Positions 8,195 to 15,837 are shown, counted from the first letter of the stretch. The stretch is 64,000 bases of DNA from JARBUG01 sp035628915 (GCA_035628915.1 DASPIW010000044.1:79551-143550); one strand, 5' to 3'. Notes: generated by a model not told the origin, from the letters alone. Numbers and translations: made by a program.

Positions 8195-9412
8195 GTGCGC
8201 AGAGTCCTGGTTACGGGAATGTCCGGCCTCGGACGGTCCGAGCTGTTCTTGCAGCTCAAGGAGCTTATGGTCCACCACGACCTCGGCGAGCAGATGCGGC
8301 AGATTGCCAGGGAGCGGGGCCTCCCCTACTCCGACTCCAACATATTGCGAGCTTCCTCCACCGCGCTGGCCGCCCTGCGGGCCGCAGCGATCGAGCGGAT
8401 TCTGCCCCAGGGGCGGCCGGCGCCCAAGGACGGGCGCCCGGTGATCATCTCCGCCCACGGGCTCTTCTTCCTGACCGACCGCATCTCCGAAGGATTGACT
8501 TCCGCCGATGTGGCGGCCATCCGGCCGGATCTGATCATCACGCTGATCGATGCGCCGCAGCGAATTCATGAGCGGCTCAAGGAGCACTCGGGCGAGTATC
8601 TGCACCTGACCATCGAGTCGATCGTCCGGTGGCAGGAGTTTGAGGTCTTCTTTGCCAGCCACCTGGCCCGGGACCGGGGCATCAAGCACTATGTGGTCCC
8701 CGTCAACCAGCCGGAGACCTTCCGGGCGCTAATGGAAGGGGACCCGCGCCCCATCGTCTACGCCAGCTATCCCATGACGCATCTGAGCGACGAGAAGAAG
8801 CCGCTGGTAGTGGAGTTCGTCAGGCGGCTGCACGCGAAGTGCATCGTCTTTGATCCGGCGGCCATCGAATCGACCCACGGCAACAAGCCGTACTACAGCG
8901 CCCAGGACATGCGGGCGATCCGGGCGCATACCATCGTGCGGGATCTGGACTGGTGCATTGGCATCAATTCGCAGGCGGTGGTCGCCTATTGGCCGCAGCT
9001 GGTCTTTTCGTCGGGCATGAACGATGAGCTGCGGTATGCCTACGAGAACGGCCGTGAGACGTTCCTGGTGGCCGAAGTGGCCGAAGATGGCTCCCTCCCG
9101 ACGCTGAGCCCGTTCACGACTTACAAGAACAAGGTCTTCTGGTCGAGCGACGATTTCTTTGATTATCTGGAGATGGCTCCGGACCTGCAGGGCGCCTTCA
9201 TCGTGATTCAGGGCGAGATGATGGACATGCTGCAGACGCAGAAGGACACCGGCGTTCCGTTCGACCGGGATGAGTTCCGCCGGCGGTGCCTCCTGGCGCT
9301 CTCCTGCGCCAAGCCGGACGGCTGGGTGGCGGCCCAGGAGGAGCAGCTGCTCGGGTTGATCGAGAAGGTCTTTGCCCGCTGGGCGCCGGTGATGGCGCAG
9401 GTCCGGGGGTAA
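8195..9412 (+). CDS. Fusion of an adenylate-kinase-like P-loop domain and a nucleoside 2-deoxyribosyltransferase-like domain
   Basis: About 405 residues. The N-terminal 180 look like a P-loop kinase of the AdkA/CMP-kinase type: V-L-V-T-G-M-S-G-L-G-R-S-E, but with Arg where the Walker Lys is expected, then a regulator of NMP-binding type and a D-A-P motif near residue 124. The C-terminal part resembles 2-deoxyribosyltransferase-like folds: an initial I-V-Y-A-S-Y-P strand and a later S-S-G-M-N-D-E-L-R-Y-A-Y-E-N-G-R block like the S-G-T-x-x-E-x-G-Y-A signature. I chose the GTG at 8195, with AAAGGGG eight bases before; a TTG at 8171 also fits. Activity unknown. Confidence 0.6.
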   Translation: MRRVLVTGMSGLGRSELFLQLKELMVHHDLGEQMRQIARERGLPYSDSNILRASSTALAALRAAAIERILPQGRPAPKDGRPVIISAHGLFFLTDRISEGLTSADVAAIRPDLIITLIDAPQRIHERLKEHSGEYLHLTIESIVRWQEFEVFFASHLARDRGIKHYVVPVNQPETFRALMEGDPRPIVYASYPMTHLSDEKKPLVVEFVRRLHAKCIVFDPAAIESTHGNKPYYSAQDMRAIRAHTIVRDLDWCIGINSQAVVAYWPQLVFSSGMNDELRYAYENGRETFLVAEVAEDGSLPTLSPFTTYKNKVFWSSDDFFDYLEMAPDLQGAFIVIQGEMMDMLQTQKDTGVPFDRDEFRRRCLLALSCAKPDGWVAAQEEQLLGLIEKVFARWAPVMAQVRG

Positions 9413-9418
9413 TATGCG

Positions 9419-9446
9419 GGGGGCGCCGGGATCACCCGGCGCCCCG
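9419..9446. terminator. Bidirectional terminator
   Basis: Eleven-pair GC stem (9420-9430 with 9435-9445, loop ATCA) between two convergent genes. No long T-run on either side, so strength is uncertain. Confidence 0.6.
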
Positions 9447-9451
9447 TGCTG

Positions 9452-9937
9452 TTACTTGTTCAGCGATTTCCAGGCGGGCCCAAGCTGCAGCTTGGCAATG
9501 TACATGATCTGCCCGAGGTGCTCAGCGGCATGGGCGCTGGTCTGTGCGATCACATGCAGCACCGTCTCCTCATGGTCCCGCATCTTGATCCCTTCCAGCA
9601 GCCGCGCCTCCGTCATCTTCAACAGGACTTCGTCGACGGCATCAAAGGTCGAATCGATGGTCCATTGCAGCTCCTCGCCCCTGCGCACGAGGTCGGTGCT
9701 GAACTCGGCAGCCCGGTCCCGCACGTCCGGGGCGCCCCCCAGCTGGGCGACAAACCGCTGGGTCAGATTGCCGCAGATATGGGACACAAGGTTCGACACG
9801 CTGTTTGACTCCACGCCCGGGCGCCAGTTGACCTGCTCGTCGGAAAGCTGGCTCAGGGTCCCCAGAAGCCGGCGCCGAATCTCCGCAAACCTCCGCCGCT
9901 GATCAGCCAGAAAGGCCGCCGCTGCTTCGTTCGCCAT
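9452..9937 (-). CDS. DinB-like metal-binding four-helix protein
   Basis: 161 residues of the DinB/DUF664-DUF1572 type, a four-helix bundle that binds a divalent metal through three histidines, here His53, His136 and His140 (spacing H-A-A-E-H). Some members are thiol-dependent transferases; the substrate here is unknown. It starts 34 bases after the aminotransferase stop on the same strand with no terminator between, so it is probably the last gene of the riboswitch-controlled operon. Its link to deazapurine chemistry, if any, is not evident. Confidence 0.75.
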   Translation of the reverse strand: MANEAAAAFLADQRRRFAEIRRRLLGTLSQLSDEQVNWRPGVESNSVSNLVSHICGNLTQRFVAQLGGAPDVRDRAAEFSTDLVRRGEELQWTIDSTFDAVDEVLLKMTEARLLEGIKMRDHEETVLHVIAQTSAHAAEHLGQIMYIAKLQLGPAWKSLNK

Positions 9938-9971
9938 CGGATCTCTCCCCTTTTCGCGACGACTGCACTGT

Positions 9972-11357
9972 CTACTTCGACATTTCTGTCTTGAATGTCC
10001 TGCTGGACGGAGTCCGATCCCCTCCCACCAGCCGATTCGCCTCCGCCCGGATCACCCGGTCAAACACGGCGACCAGCCGGTCGACTTCCGCCTCGGTCAG
10101 CACCAGGGGCGGCGTCAGCAGCAGCGCCTCCCGGTACGGCGCCACGCCCGTGATCACCCCTTCGGCAAAGGCCGCCGCCTCCACGGCGAAGCCCAGCCCG
10201 GCAATGCGCTCCTTGCCCCCCGCCTGGCGGACCAGTTCGACGCCGATCATCAACCCCTTGCCACGCATATCGCCGATATGGGGATTCTCCCGGGCGGCGA
10301 GCCGCTCCATGAACAGGGCGCCCATCCGGGCCGCATGACCCGCCAGATCCTCCCGCTCGAATATGTCGATGGCCGCCATGGCCACCTGGCAAGCGACCGG
10401 ATGCCCGGCGTAAGTGAACCCGTGCGTGAAAGGCAGGTCCGCCTCCGCGATGGTATCGATGACGCTGTCGCGGATGATGATGGCACCCAGGGGCAGGTAG
10501 CCGCTGGTCAGCCCTTTCGCCGTACAGATGACGTCCGGCGTGGCGCCGTACTGCTCCACCGCCCACGTCGTGCCGGTCCGCCCGAAGCCGGTCATCACTT
10601 CGTCAGCGATCCAGAGGATGCCGTACTTGTCGCAGATGGCTCGGACGTGGCGCCAGTAGTCATCCGGCGGGATGATGACGCCCCCGACGCCCAGAACCGG
10701 CTCGGCGAGGAAGGCGGCCACCGTCTCCGGCCCTTCCCGCCGGATGCGCTCTTCCAGGAGGGCGGCGTACTTGGCGCCCGCCTCCGGGTCGTCGTACCCC
10801 CACGGCCCCTCGAAGCGGTCCGGCGCCGCAATATGGATGAAGCCCGGCACCAGCGGGCCGAACAGCTCCTTGTGCTTCGCCAGCCCTGTGGCCGAGAGCG
10901 CCCCCATCGTGTTGCCGTGGTAGGCCAGGTCCAGGCAGATGATCTTGTCGCCTGCTACCCGCCCCCGGGCCCGCTGATAGAGCCTGGCCAGCTTGGCCGC
11001 ACTCTCCACCGCTTCAGCGCCGCCCAGGGTAAAGAAGACCTTGCCCAGCCCCTCGGGCGCCAGCCCCGCCAGCCGGGCCGCCAGCAGCACGGCCGCGTCG
11101 TTGCTAAAGTTGAAGTACGTGTGGTAGTACATCAGTTCTTCCATCTGGCGGGCCGCCACCGCCGCGATCTCCCGGCGCCCGTACCCGATATTGACCAGGG
11201 CCAGTCCGCCCTGGGCGTCCAGGTAGGCGTTGCCGTCGCTGTCGTAAACAGTGGAGCCCTCCGCCCGGGTGATGATCACCGGGCCCTTGCGGTAAAACTC
11301 CCGGAAGTGGACTTCCGCATGGATGAGGTGCTGCTTGTCGAGCTCCCGCAGGTTCAT
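9972..11357 (-). CDS. Class III PLP aminotransferase, candidate aldehyde-to-amine step of preQ1 synthesis
   Basis: A fold-type I, class III (omega) transaminase of 461 residues. PLP lysine Lys281 in T-A-K-G-L-T-S-G, the cofactor Asp252 in A-D-E-V-M-T-G-F-G-R, and the Y-H-G-N-T motif are intact. Members move amino groups between terminal amines and aldehydes or keto acids. Its ATG overlaps the stop of the LuxC-like gene (ATGA), so it is translationally coupled, and it lies downstream of a preQ1 riboswitch with queD and queE. That placement suggests it aminates an aldehyde made by the two preceding enzymes. The functional link is inference; the family assignment is secure. Confidence 0.9.
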   Translation of the reverse strand: MNLRELDKQHLIHAEVHFREFYRKGPVIITRAEGSTVYDSDGNAYLDAQGGLALVNIGYGRREIAAVAARQMEELMYYHTYFNFSNDAAVLLAARLAGLAPEGLGKVFFTLGGAEAVESAAKLARLYQRARGRVAGDKIICLDLAYHGNTMGALSATGLAKHKELFGPLVPGFIHIAAPDRFEGPWGYDDPEAGAKYAALLEERIRREGPETVAAFLAEPVLGVGGVIIPPDDYWRHVRAICDKYGILWIADEVMTGFGRTGTTWAVEQYGATPDVICTAKGLTSGYLPLGAIIIRDSVIDTIAEADLPFTHGFTYAGHPVACQVAMAAIDIFEREDLAGHAARMGALFMERLAARENPHIGDMRGKGLMIGVELVRQAGGKERIAGLGFAVEAAAFAEGVITGVAPYREALLLTPPLVLTEAEVDRLVAVFDRVIRAEANRLVGGDRTPSSRTFKTEMSK

Positions 11358-12595
11358 CGTCTCCCCTCCTCGATATCCGTCCAGCGAACCAGGTCGCCGG
11401 CGGTGGGGCGGCCGTCGTGGCGCCAGAGCGGACCGGGCTCCTGCACCCGGCCCACGGGACAGATTCGTGCGGCGCCGACCCGACCGAGCGCCTCGGCGAT
11501 GCTCTCCCGGCGCTCAGCAGACCCCGCGAAAGCCACCGTCTGCAGGTACGGGGCGTACGGTGCCACCACCTCTGCCACGCTGACAGCATCATCTACTGCA
11601 AAAGTCCGGAGCAGGCGGTTCAGGGGCGACGGCAAGAACGCCGGGGTTTCGCTGTGCACCACGGCCCAGGAGAGATCCCCCTGGCTCCCCCAGAAGGCAT
11701 CGGCGGTCAACTCGGCCTCGTCGCGGGCGCCCCGCAGGGCGGCGGCCTCTTCCGCCGTCAGCCTGCGGCGGGGCATCTCTGCCGACAGACGTCTCAGCTC
11801 AGCCCCCACGGCTCCAGCAAACGCCTCAGGAGACAACGCCCCGCCCCGCTCAACGAACGCCATGTGCGGGCTGACGCACCCCTGCTGGTCGTACATCGCC
11901 ACGTCGTAGGCCAGGCGCCGGGCTGCCGCCTCATCGCACGCCTCCCGGCAGACGACAGCGAAACTGATCTTGTGCCCGTGACCGCTAAACCTGACCCCGG
12001 CAGGTACCAGCCGCCGAATCGCCGCCACCGTCTGATCCGACCCATAGACCAGCACGGCCCCGGCCCGCTCGTAGGGCCAGGCCTCGTCATACCCCCAGCG
12101 GGTCACCGCGAGGCAGCGCCCGAGGCCGGCATCTTCCTCGGCGACCGAGCGGGCAAACAGACCGGCAAAGACCGGCTCCTCCGAAGCGGGCCGCACAAGT
12201 ACTGCGCTCTTCAGCGCCAGGCCCAGGGCCATATCGAAAGCCGGAATCCCCGGCACATTCCCGGAGAAAACGCAGGTAAGCAGCCCCGGCCCCCAGGTGC
12301 GCGACAGCACCCCGGGCGCCCGCCAGCAGTAGCCGTCCAGGGCCTCCCGGGTGCCCAGGTCGGCGTCCAGCAGGTCGCCGAGCCCCTGCATCCGCCGGAT
12401 CATATCGTCAAGGCCGTGCCGGATCATCAGCGGCGCCAGACCGGTCGAAGCCGCCAGCGCCGCCTCCGCCTCCCGCCGCAGCGGGTCGGCATGGTCGAGC
12501 CAGCGCTGGGCCACCCGGTCCAGCACGCGCAGAATCTCATCCACCGGCCGGTCCGCCAATGCACGTTGGGCCGAGAGCAACGCCGTCACCATCAT
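11354..12595 (-). CDS. LuxC-like acyl-CoA/acyl-protein reductase
   Basis: About 413 residues of the LuxC family, the NADPH-dependent reductase that takes an enzyme-bound thioester to an aldehyde. The nucleophile is Cys240 in D-Q-Q-G-C-V-S-P-H; the S-G-N-V-P-G and F-S-G-H-G-H-K-I-S blocks are also family hallmarks. The start is the ATG whose last bases overlap the luxE-like stop (ATGA). It ends by overlapping the aminotransferase. No luxA, luxB or luxD is nearby, so bioluminescence is not indicated. Under a preQ1 riboswitch next to queE, the substrate may be activated carboxy-deazaguanine instead of a fatty acid. Confidence 0.88.
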   Translation of the reverse strand: MMVTALLSAQRALADRPVDEILRVLDRVAQRWLDHADPLRREAEAALAASTGLAPLMIRHGLDDMIRRMQGLGDLLDADLGTREALDGYCWRAPGVLSRTWGPGLLTCVFSGNVPGIPAFDMALGLALKSAVLVRPASEEPVFAGLFARSVAEEDAGLGRCLAVTRWGYDEAWPYERAGAVLVYGSDQTVAAIRRLVPAGVRFSGHGHKISFAVVCREACDEAAARRLAYDVAMYDQQGCVSPHMAFVERGGALSPEAFAGAVGAELRRLSAEMPRRRLTAEEAAALRGARDEAELTADAFWGSQGDLSWAVVHSETPAFLPSPLNRLLRTFAVDDAVSVAEVVAPYAPYLQTVAFAGSAERRESIAEALGRVGAARICPVGRVQEPGPLWRHDGRPTAGDLVRWTDIEEGRR

Positions 12596-13638
12596 GGCTG
12601 CCTCACCGCCGACAAGAACTCGTCCAGGGAGATGGAGCAGCCCTTGGCCTCCGCCCCGGGCGCCCGCCCGAAGATCTCGAACCCATCGGCATGCATCACC
12701 CCGACATCCTGCGTCAGCAGGAAAGCGCAGGAGTACAGGTTGGCCAGGTCCGTCACCGCCACGATGCCCGGAGTCCCGTGCGGCACTTCGGTCAGCGTCT
12801 CCGGGTCGAGCACGCGCACGGCCACCCACGGGGGCTCGCCCTTTCGGGCAGAACCCGTCGCCAGCGTCTGGTCGTAGCAGTTCGACGACATCTCCGTCAT
12901 TCCGTACTGGTTGATGCAGATCACTTCCGGTCCGAGGGCGTCCCGAATCAGGCCGTACAGCTCGGCGCGCCCGACTTCCCGGGACTTCCCCTTGAACCCG
13001 CCCGTCTCCATGATGCGCGACCGGGCGGGCAGGCGGACCCCCAGCCCGCTGTCGACCAGATGCACGAACGCAAAGGCGGTGCCCAGCAGCGCCACCGGCC
13101 CAGCCACGGCGGCCAGTGCCCGCTCCAGGTCGGCGACCCGCAGGCCCGACTCATCGACGAACCAGCCCCCGGCTCCGGGAGTGCCGAACGCCTCCGCCTG
13201 CCACCGCAGGTATGTAGACAACGACGAATGCGGATTGGCCGCGGGATCCATGGCGAGCATCAGCATGGGAATGCGGTCCATGTCGGGCAGAACAAACCGC
13301 TTAAACACGGGCAATGCACACGCCCGGTACAGATCAAGATTCGCGAACCAGTGCCGGCCGCGCAGTTCAGGTCCGGCGGTCGTACCCGAGGTTTGGAAAA
13401 ACGCCGTGGGCTCACCGGAGCCACTGTAAATCCGGGCGTGCTTGAACGCCGTCACCGGCAGGTGGGGGATCTCCCGCCAGTCCTCTACCGTCTCCGGCCG
13501 CTTCCCCCGGGCGTCGCAGAAGCGGCGGTATGGGGCGCAGCGCTCGTACTGGCGTGCGAAGATCCGGAGCGCCAGCTCTCCGAAGGAGAAGGGCGCCCCG
13601 GCAAAAACCCTCAGCAGTTCAGATTCCACCCTACTCAC
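12592..13638 (-). CDS. LuxE-like acyl-protein synthetase (carboxylate-activating)
   Basis: 348 residues of the LuxE family, which adenylates a carboxylic acid with ATP and then carries the acyl group on a C-terminal Cys before handing it to LuxC. The phosphate-binding loop F-F-Q-T-S-G-T-T-A-G-P, the adenylate-enzyme motif Q-Y-G-M-T-E-M and a near-terminal Cys334 in G-C-S-I-S-L are visible. The GTG start overlaps the queE stop by four bases (GTGA), and its stop overlaps luxC-like. Usual role is fatty acid reduction; here the operon suggests activation of the QueE product. Confidence 0.88.
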   Translation of the reverse strand: MSRVESELLRVFAGAPFSFGELALRIFARQYERCAPYRRFCDARGKRPETVEDWREIPHLPVTAFKHARIYSGSGEPTAFFQTSGTTAGPELRGRHWFANLDLYRACALPVFKRFVLPDMDRIPMLMLAMDPAANPHSSLSTYLRWQAEAFGTPGAGGWFVDESGLRVADLERALAAVAGPVALLGTAFAFVHLVDSGLGVRLPARSRIMETGGFKGKSREVGRAELYGLIRDALGPEVICINQYGMTEMSSNCYDQTLATGSARKGEPPWVAVRVLDPETLTEVPHGTPGIVAVTDLANLYSCAFLLTQDVGVMHADGFEIFGRAPGAEAKGCSISLDEFLSAVRQP

Positions 13639-14288
13639 ACTCCCCGGGTGTCAGGATGCCAGATGATCTTGTGCAGTTGAATCTGCACCCGAATGTCATG
13701 CCCCGTATCCAGCGCCCACTCCGTCAGCTGCAGGGGCGTCACCTTGCCCCAGACCGGCGAGAAGAGCAGCTGTGCCCGCTCGTTCAGCTGATAGTTTTCA
13801 ATCAGTTCGACCGCCCAGCGGAAGTCGTGGTAGGTGCCCAGCACGAACTTGATCTCATCTTCCGGCCGCAGCAGGTCGAAGCACTCGAACTTCATCATGT
13901 GCGACTCGGCCGAAGAAGGCGCCTTCATGTCCAGAATCCAGCGCTGCCGCGGGGAGAGACCGAACCCGGCGATAGAAATGGAGCCCGAAGTCTCAATGGA
14001 GAGTTCGTACCCCTCCTCGCCCAGCAGGTCCAGCAGCTCCTGCACCTCATGCCGGGGCTGAATCAGGGGCTCGCCGCCCGTCAGGCAGACCCGTTTGGTC
14101 TGGAACTTGCGAATCTCGCCCATGACGGCGTCCACCGTCATGTGGACGCTGCCTGCGGCCGTCAGCGCATAGGGCGTATCGCAGTAAGTACAGCGGAGGT
14201 TGCAGCCGCCGGTCCTGACAAAGACCGTCGGCAGCCCGGCAGAGGAAGTCTCCCCCTGGATCGAGCGAAAAATCTCATTGATCCGCAC
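13635..14288 (-). CDS. queE: 7-carboxy-7-deazaguanine synthase
   Basis: Radical SAM enzyme that contracts 6-carboxy-tetrahydropterin to 7-carboxy-7-deazaguanine (CDG) in queuosine synthesis. About 217 residues from the GTG at 14288, chosen because GGAGGG sits six bases upstream. The cluster motif is C-x3-C-x2-C at Cys29, Cys33 and Cys36, followed by D-T-P-Y-A, and T-G-G-E-P-L appears downstream as in QueE. It overlaps the end of queD by 14 bases and the luxE-like start by four. Confidence 0.94.
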   Translation of the reverse strand: MRINEIFRSIQGETSSAGLPTVFVRTGGCNLRCTYCDTPYALTAAGSVHMTVDAVMGEIRKFQTKRVCLTGGEPLIQPRHEVQELLDLLGEEGYELSIETSGSISIAGFGLSPRQRWILDMKAPSSAESHMMKFECFDLLRPEDEIKFVLGTYHDFRWAVELIENYQLNERAQLLFSPVWGKVTPLQLTEWALDTGHDIRVQIQLHKIIWHPDTRGV

Positions 14289-14682
14289 GGCCCGCCCTCC
14301 AGTCCTCATATGTGAGCGTCACATAAGCGTTTTCCGTCTCCCAGATGCGCAGCTTAACCGGATTGACGTTAGGATACAGAGGCCGGACCTGCGCTTCCCA
14401 GTAGTCAAAGAACCAGATGGCCAGGTTCTCCGCCGTGGTGTTGACCATGGGCAGGGAGTCGTTCAGGTATTGGTGGTCTAAAATCGGCTCGTAGTGCTCC
14501 TTGAAAATCTGCTTCAAATCACCGAAGTCCAATACGATGCCGCGGTGGTCCGGCCTGCCGCGCACGGTGAGCTCCAGCCGGTAGGTGTGCCCGTGCAGGT
14601 TGTTGCACTTGCCCACATAGTCCTCAAGCCGGTGGGCTGCATCGAAGGAGAAGATCCGGGTAACCTCCAGCATGATTGGCAT
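14275..14682 (-). CDS. queD: 6-carboxy-5,6,7,8-tetrahydropterin synthase
   Basis: QueD/PTPS family, converts dihydroneopterin triphosphate to 6-carboxy-tetrahydropterin, the first dedicated queuosine step. 135 residues from the ATG at 14682 (GGAG eight bases upstream); the longer open frame to 14739 runs back through the terminator hairpin and is not used. Zinc ligands His17, His30 and His32 (H-G-H) and catalytic Cys26 in K-C-N-N-L-H are present. First gene of the riboswitch operon. Confidence 0.94.
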   Translation of the reverse strand: MPIMLEVTRIFSFDAAHRLEDYVGKCNNLHGHTYRLELTVRGRPDHRGIVLDFGDLKQIFKEHYEPILDHQYLNDSLPMVNTTAENLAIWFFDYWEAQVRPLYPNVNPVKLRIWETENAYVTLTYEDWRAGRADQ

Positions 14683-14702
14683 AACGATCGCTCCACTTCC
14701 TG

Positions 14703-14738
14703 TAAAAAATGAAGACACCGGGCCGCGGCCCGGTGTCA
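14703..14738 (-). terminator. Attenuator terminator in the queD leader
   Basis: A perfect GC-rich inverted repeat at 14714-14737 followed on the minus strand by TTCATTTTTT. It stands between the preQ1 aptamer and queD, as expected of transcriptional attenuation: bound ligand would let this hairpin form and stop transcription. Confidence 0.85.
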
Positions 14739-14761
14739 AAATGCGCGCATTGCGACAGGCA

Positions 14762-14796
14762 CGCAGTTTTGATCTCGCGGGTAGCTGCCACCGCGG
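14762..14796 (-). ncRNA. preQ1-I riboswitch aptamer
   Basis: On the minus strand CGCGG (14795-14791) pairs with CCGCG (14780-14776) to make P1. The loop contains GCAG-CTAC, and GCAG (14788-14785) can pair with CTGC (14766-14763) across an A-rich linker, AGATCAAAA, giving the H-type pseudoknot of preQ1-I aptamers. The loop and A-rich linker match the family pattern (compare loop C-U-A-G-C-U-A-C in Bacillus). It starts about ten bases after the predicted transcription start and precedes a terminator and queD. Confidence 0.85.
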
Positions 14797-14814
14797 GGGT
14801 CCATTAGCTTTGAT

Positions 14815-14843
14815 ATTATACCTTGAACCGCCTGCGTTGCCTA
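14815..14843 (-). promoter_or_regulatory. Promoter of the queD operon
   Basis: Perfect TATAAT at 14820-14815 on the minus strand with a weak TAGGCA 17 bases upstream. It lies just past the stop of the Nudix gene and places the RNA start near 14808, immediately before the aptamer. Confidence 0.7.
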
Positions 14844-14847
14844 GCCG

Positions 14848-15234
14848 CTATCGCAGCAACCGGTGAACCGTTGGCAGGTCGGCGGGCGCCCACGTAAGGT
14901 CAGCCAGGTGCGCCGGGGCCACCCAGCGCAGTTCGGCGTGCTCCGCCGGCACTGGGCTGCCGCTGACAATGCGGGCGTTGTATGTCAGCAGCCGCACTTC
15001 CACGGACGGATAGGCATAGGTTGCATCTTCAAGCAGATCCGCCACTTCGATCACGCAGCAAAGCTCCTCGGCAATCTCCCGGCGCAGGCAGTCCTCTGGC
15101 GCCTCGCCGGGCTCAATTTTGCCGCCCGGGAACTCCCACAGCCCGGCCATCGACATCGCGGCGGACCGCAGGGCGCAAAGAATCTCTCCGGCGTCGTTGC
15201 GAATCACGGCCCCCACTACATCCACATGCTTCAT
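14848..15234 (-). CDS. Nudix hydrolase, MutT-like (8-oxo-dGTP diphosphatase type)
   Basis: 128 residues. The Nudix box is clear, G-G-K-I-E-P-G-E followed by R-R-E-I-A-E-E-L, with Cys-Cys after it. The N-terminal V-V-G-A-V-I and internal L-W-E-F-P-G-G-K are typical of MutT-type enzymes that sanitise oxidised nucleotides. The ATG at 15234 follows AGGTGAT by seven bases. It has its own transcript upstream of, but probably not part of, the preQ1 operon. Substrate is not certain from sequence. Confidence 0.88.
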   Translation of the reverse strand: MKHVDVVGAVIRNDAGEILCALRSAAMSMAGLWEFPGGKIEPGEAPEDCLRREIAEELCCVIEVADLLEDATYAYPSVEVRLLTYNARIVSGSPVPAEHAELRWVAPAHLADLTWAPADLPTVHRLLR

Positions 15235-15361
15235 TTGATGAATCACCTGAGCTTTCTCCGCTTCGTCAGGCTCGTCTGTTCTCGGCGGTCATGGGCGAAA
15301 CCTGCAAGGGGCAGGCTATCTCTGGCCTCACTTCGGCCCCGAAAGCCAGGAGGTGGCGTCC

Positions 15362-15517
15362 TTGGACAAACTGCTCTGGGGAATCACCGCGTTTCAGCAG
15401 GCGAACCGCCACAAATTCAATGTCCCCTTCTCGCACCTGATGCGCAAGGTCGCCAAGGTGGACCCCATCGAAGCGGCGCCCCGGCTGAGAAACCGGCGCC
15501 AGGAACCCAAGAAGTAA
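15362..15517 (+). CDS. Small basic hypothetical protein
   Basis: Fifty-one residues from a TTG five bases after AGGAGGTGG, which is nearly a perfect ribosome site; a GTG at 15353 is inside that site. The sequence contains two short segments typical of folded protein (L-L-W-G-I-T-A-F-Q-Q and N-V-P-F-S-H-L-M-R-K) and ends in R-N-R-R-Q-E-P-K-K. The same frame stays open and protein-like back to 15251 (for example G-Y-L-W-P-H-F-G-P-E), so this may be the remnant or the internal start of a longer gene. Function unknown. A terminator follows directly. Confidence 0.55.
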   Translation: MDKLLWGITAFQQANRHKFNVPFSHLMRKVAKVDPIEAAPRLRNRRQEPKK

Positions 15518-15523
15518 GGCTGA

Positions 15524-15550
15524 CAAAGGCCGGGGGTGCCCGGCCTTTGT
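15524..15550 (+). terminator. Intrinsic terminator
   Basis: Ten-pair stem, AAAGGCCGGG against CCCGGCCTTT (15525-15534 with 15539-15548), seven bases after the stop of the small basic gene; ends TTTGTC. Confidence 0.75.
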
Positions 15551-15610
15551 CGCGGAAAAACGCGACCGCCAACCCCCAGAAAATCCGGCGCCCTAGCGAA
15601 TTGGGAAGTG

Positions 15611-15639
15611 AAAAGGCCGGCGCCCTCGCTGCGCCGGCC
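15611..15639 (-). terminator. Intrinsic terminator
   Basis: Nine-pair stem (15615-15623 with 15631-15639) read on the minus strand ends in CCTTTTCAC. It closes the transcript of the 62-residue gene that stops at 15649. Confidence 0.75.
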
Positions 15640-15648
15640 TCCGGTAGC

Positions 15649-15837
15649 TCATCCGACCTGATGCACTTCCGGGCGGAGCTGTTTGACCGCCTTCTGAACC
15701 TCATCAAGTGAAACACCGCGGGCCAGGATCTCAGCGGTGGACCGGAGGCGGCGCCTGGGCTTGTCCTGATTGGCTGTCTGCGATTGTTGCGGCGCGGCAA
15801 CGGCGCTGGACAACGATGCGTACGGCGGTTGCTTCAC
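15649..15837 (-). CDS. Small hypothetical protein
   Basis: Sixty-two residues from a GTG seven bases after AAAGGAGG. The N-terminal 25 residues are Gln/Ser/Ala rich, then a basic R-R-R-L-R-S patch and a C-terminal amphipathic helix (S-L-D-E-V-Q-K-A-V-K-Q-L). No signal peptide or membrane segment. The strong ribosome site and the dedicated terminator argue that it is real. I do not recognise a family. Confidence 0.6.
   Translation of the reverse strand: MKQPPYASLSSAVAAPQQSQTANQDKPRRRLRSTAEILARGVSLDEVQKAVKQLRPEVHQVG

Noticed and set aside
9972..13638. Bioluminescence locus
   Set aside because: No luxA, luxB or luxD; operon is tied to queD and queE instead.
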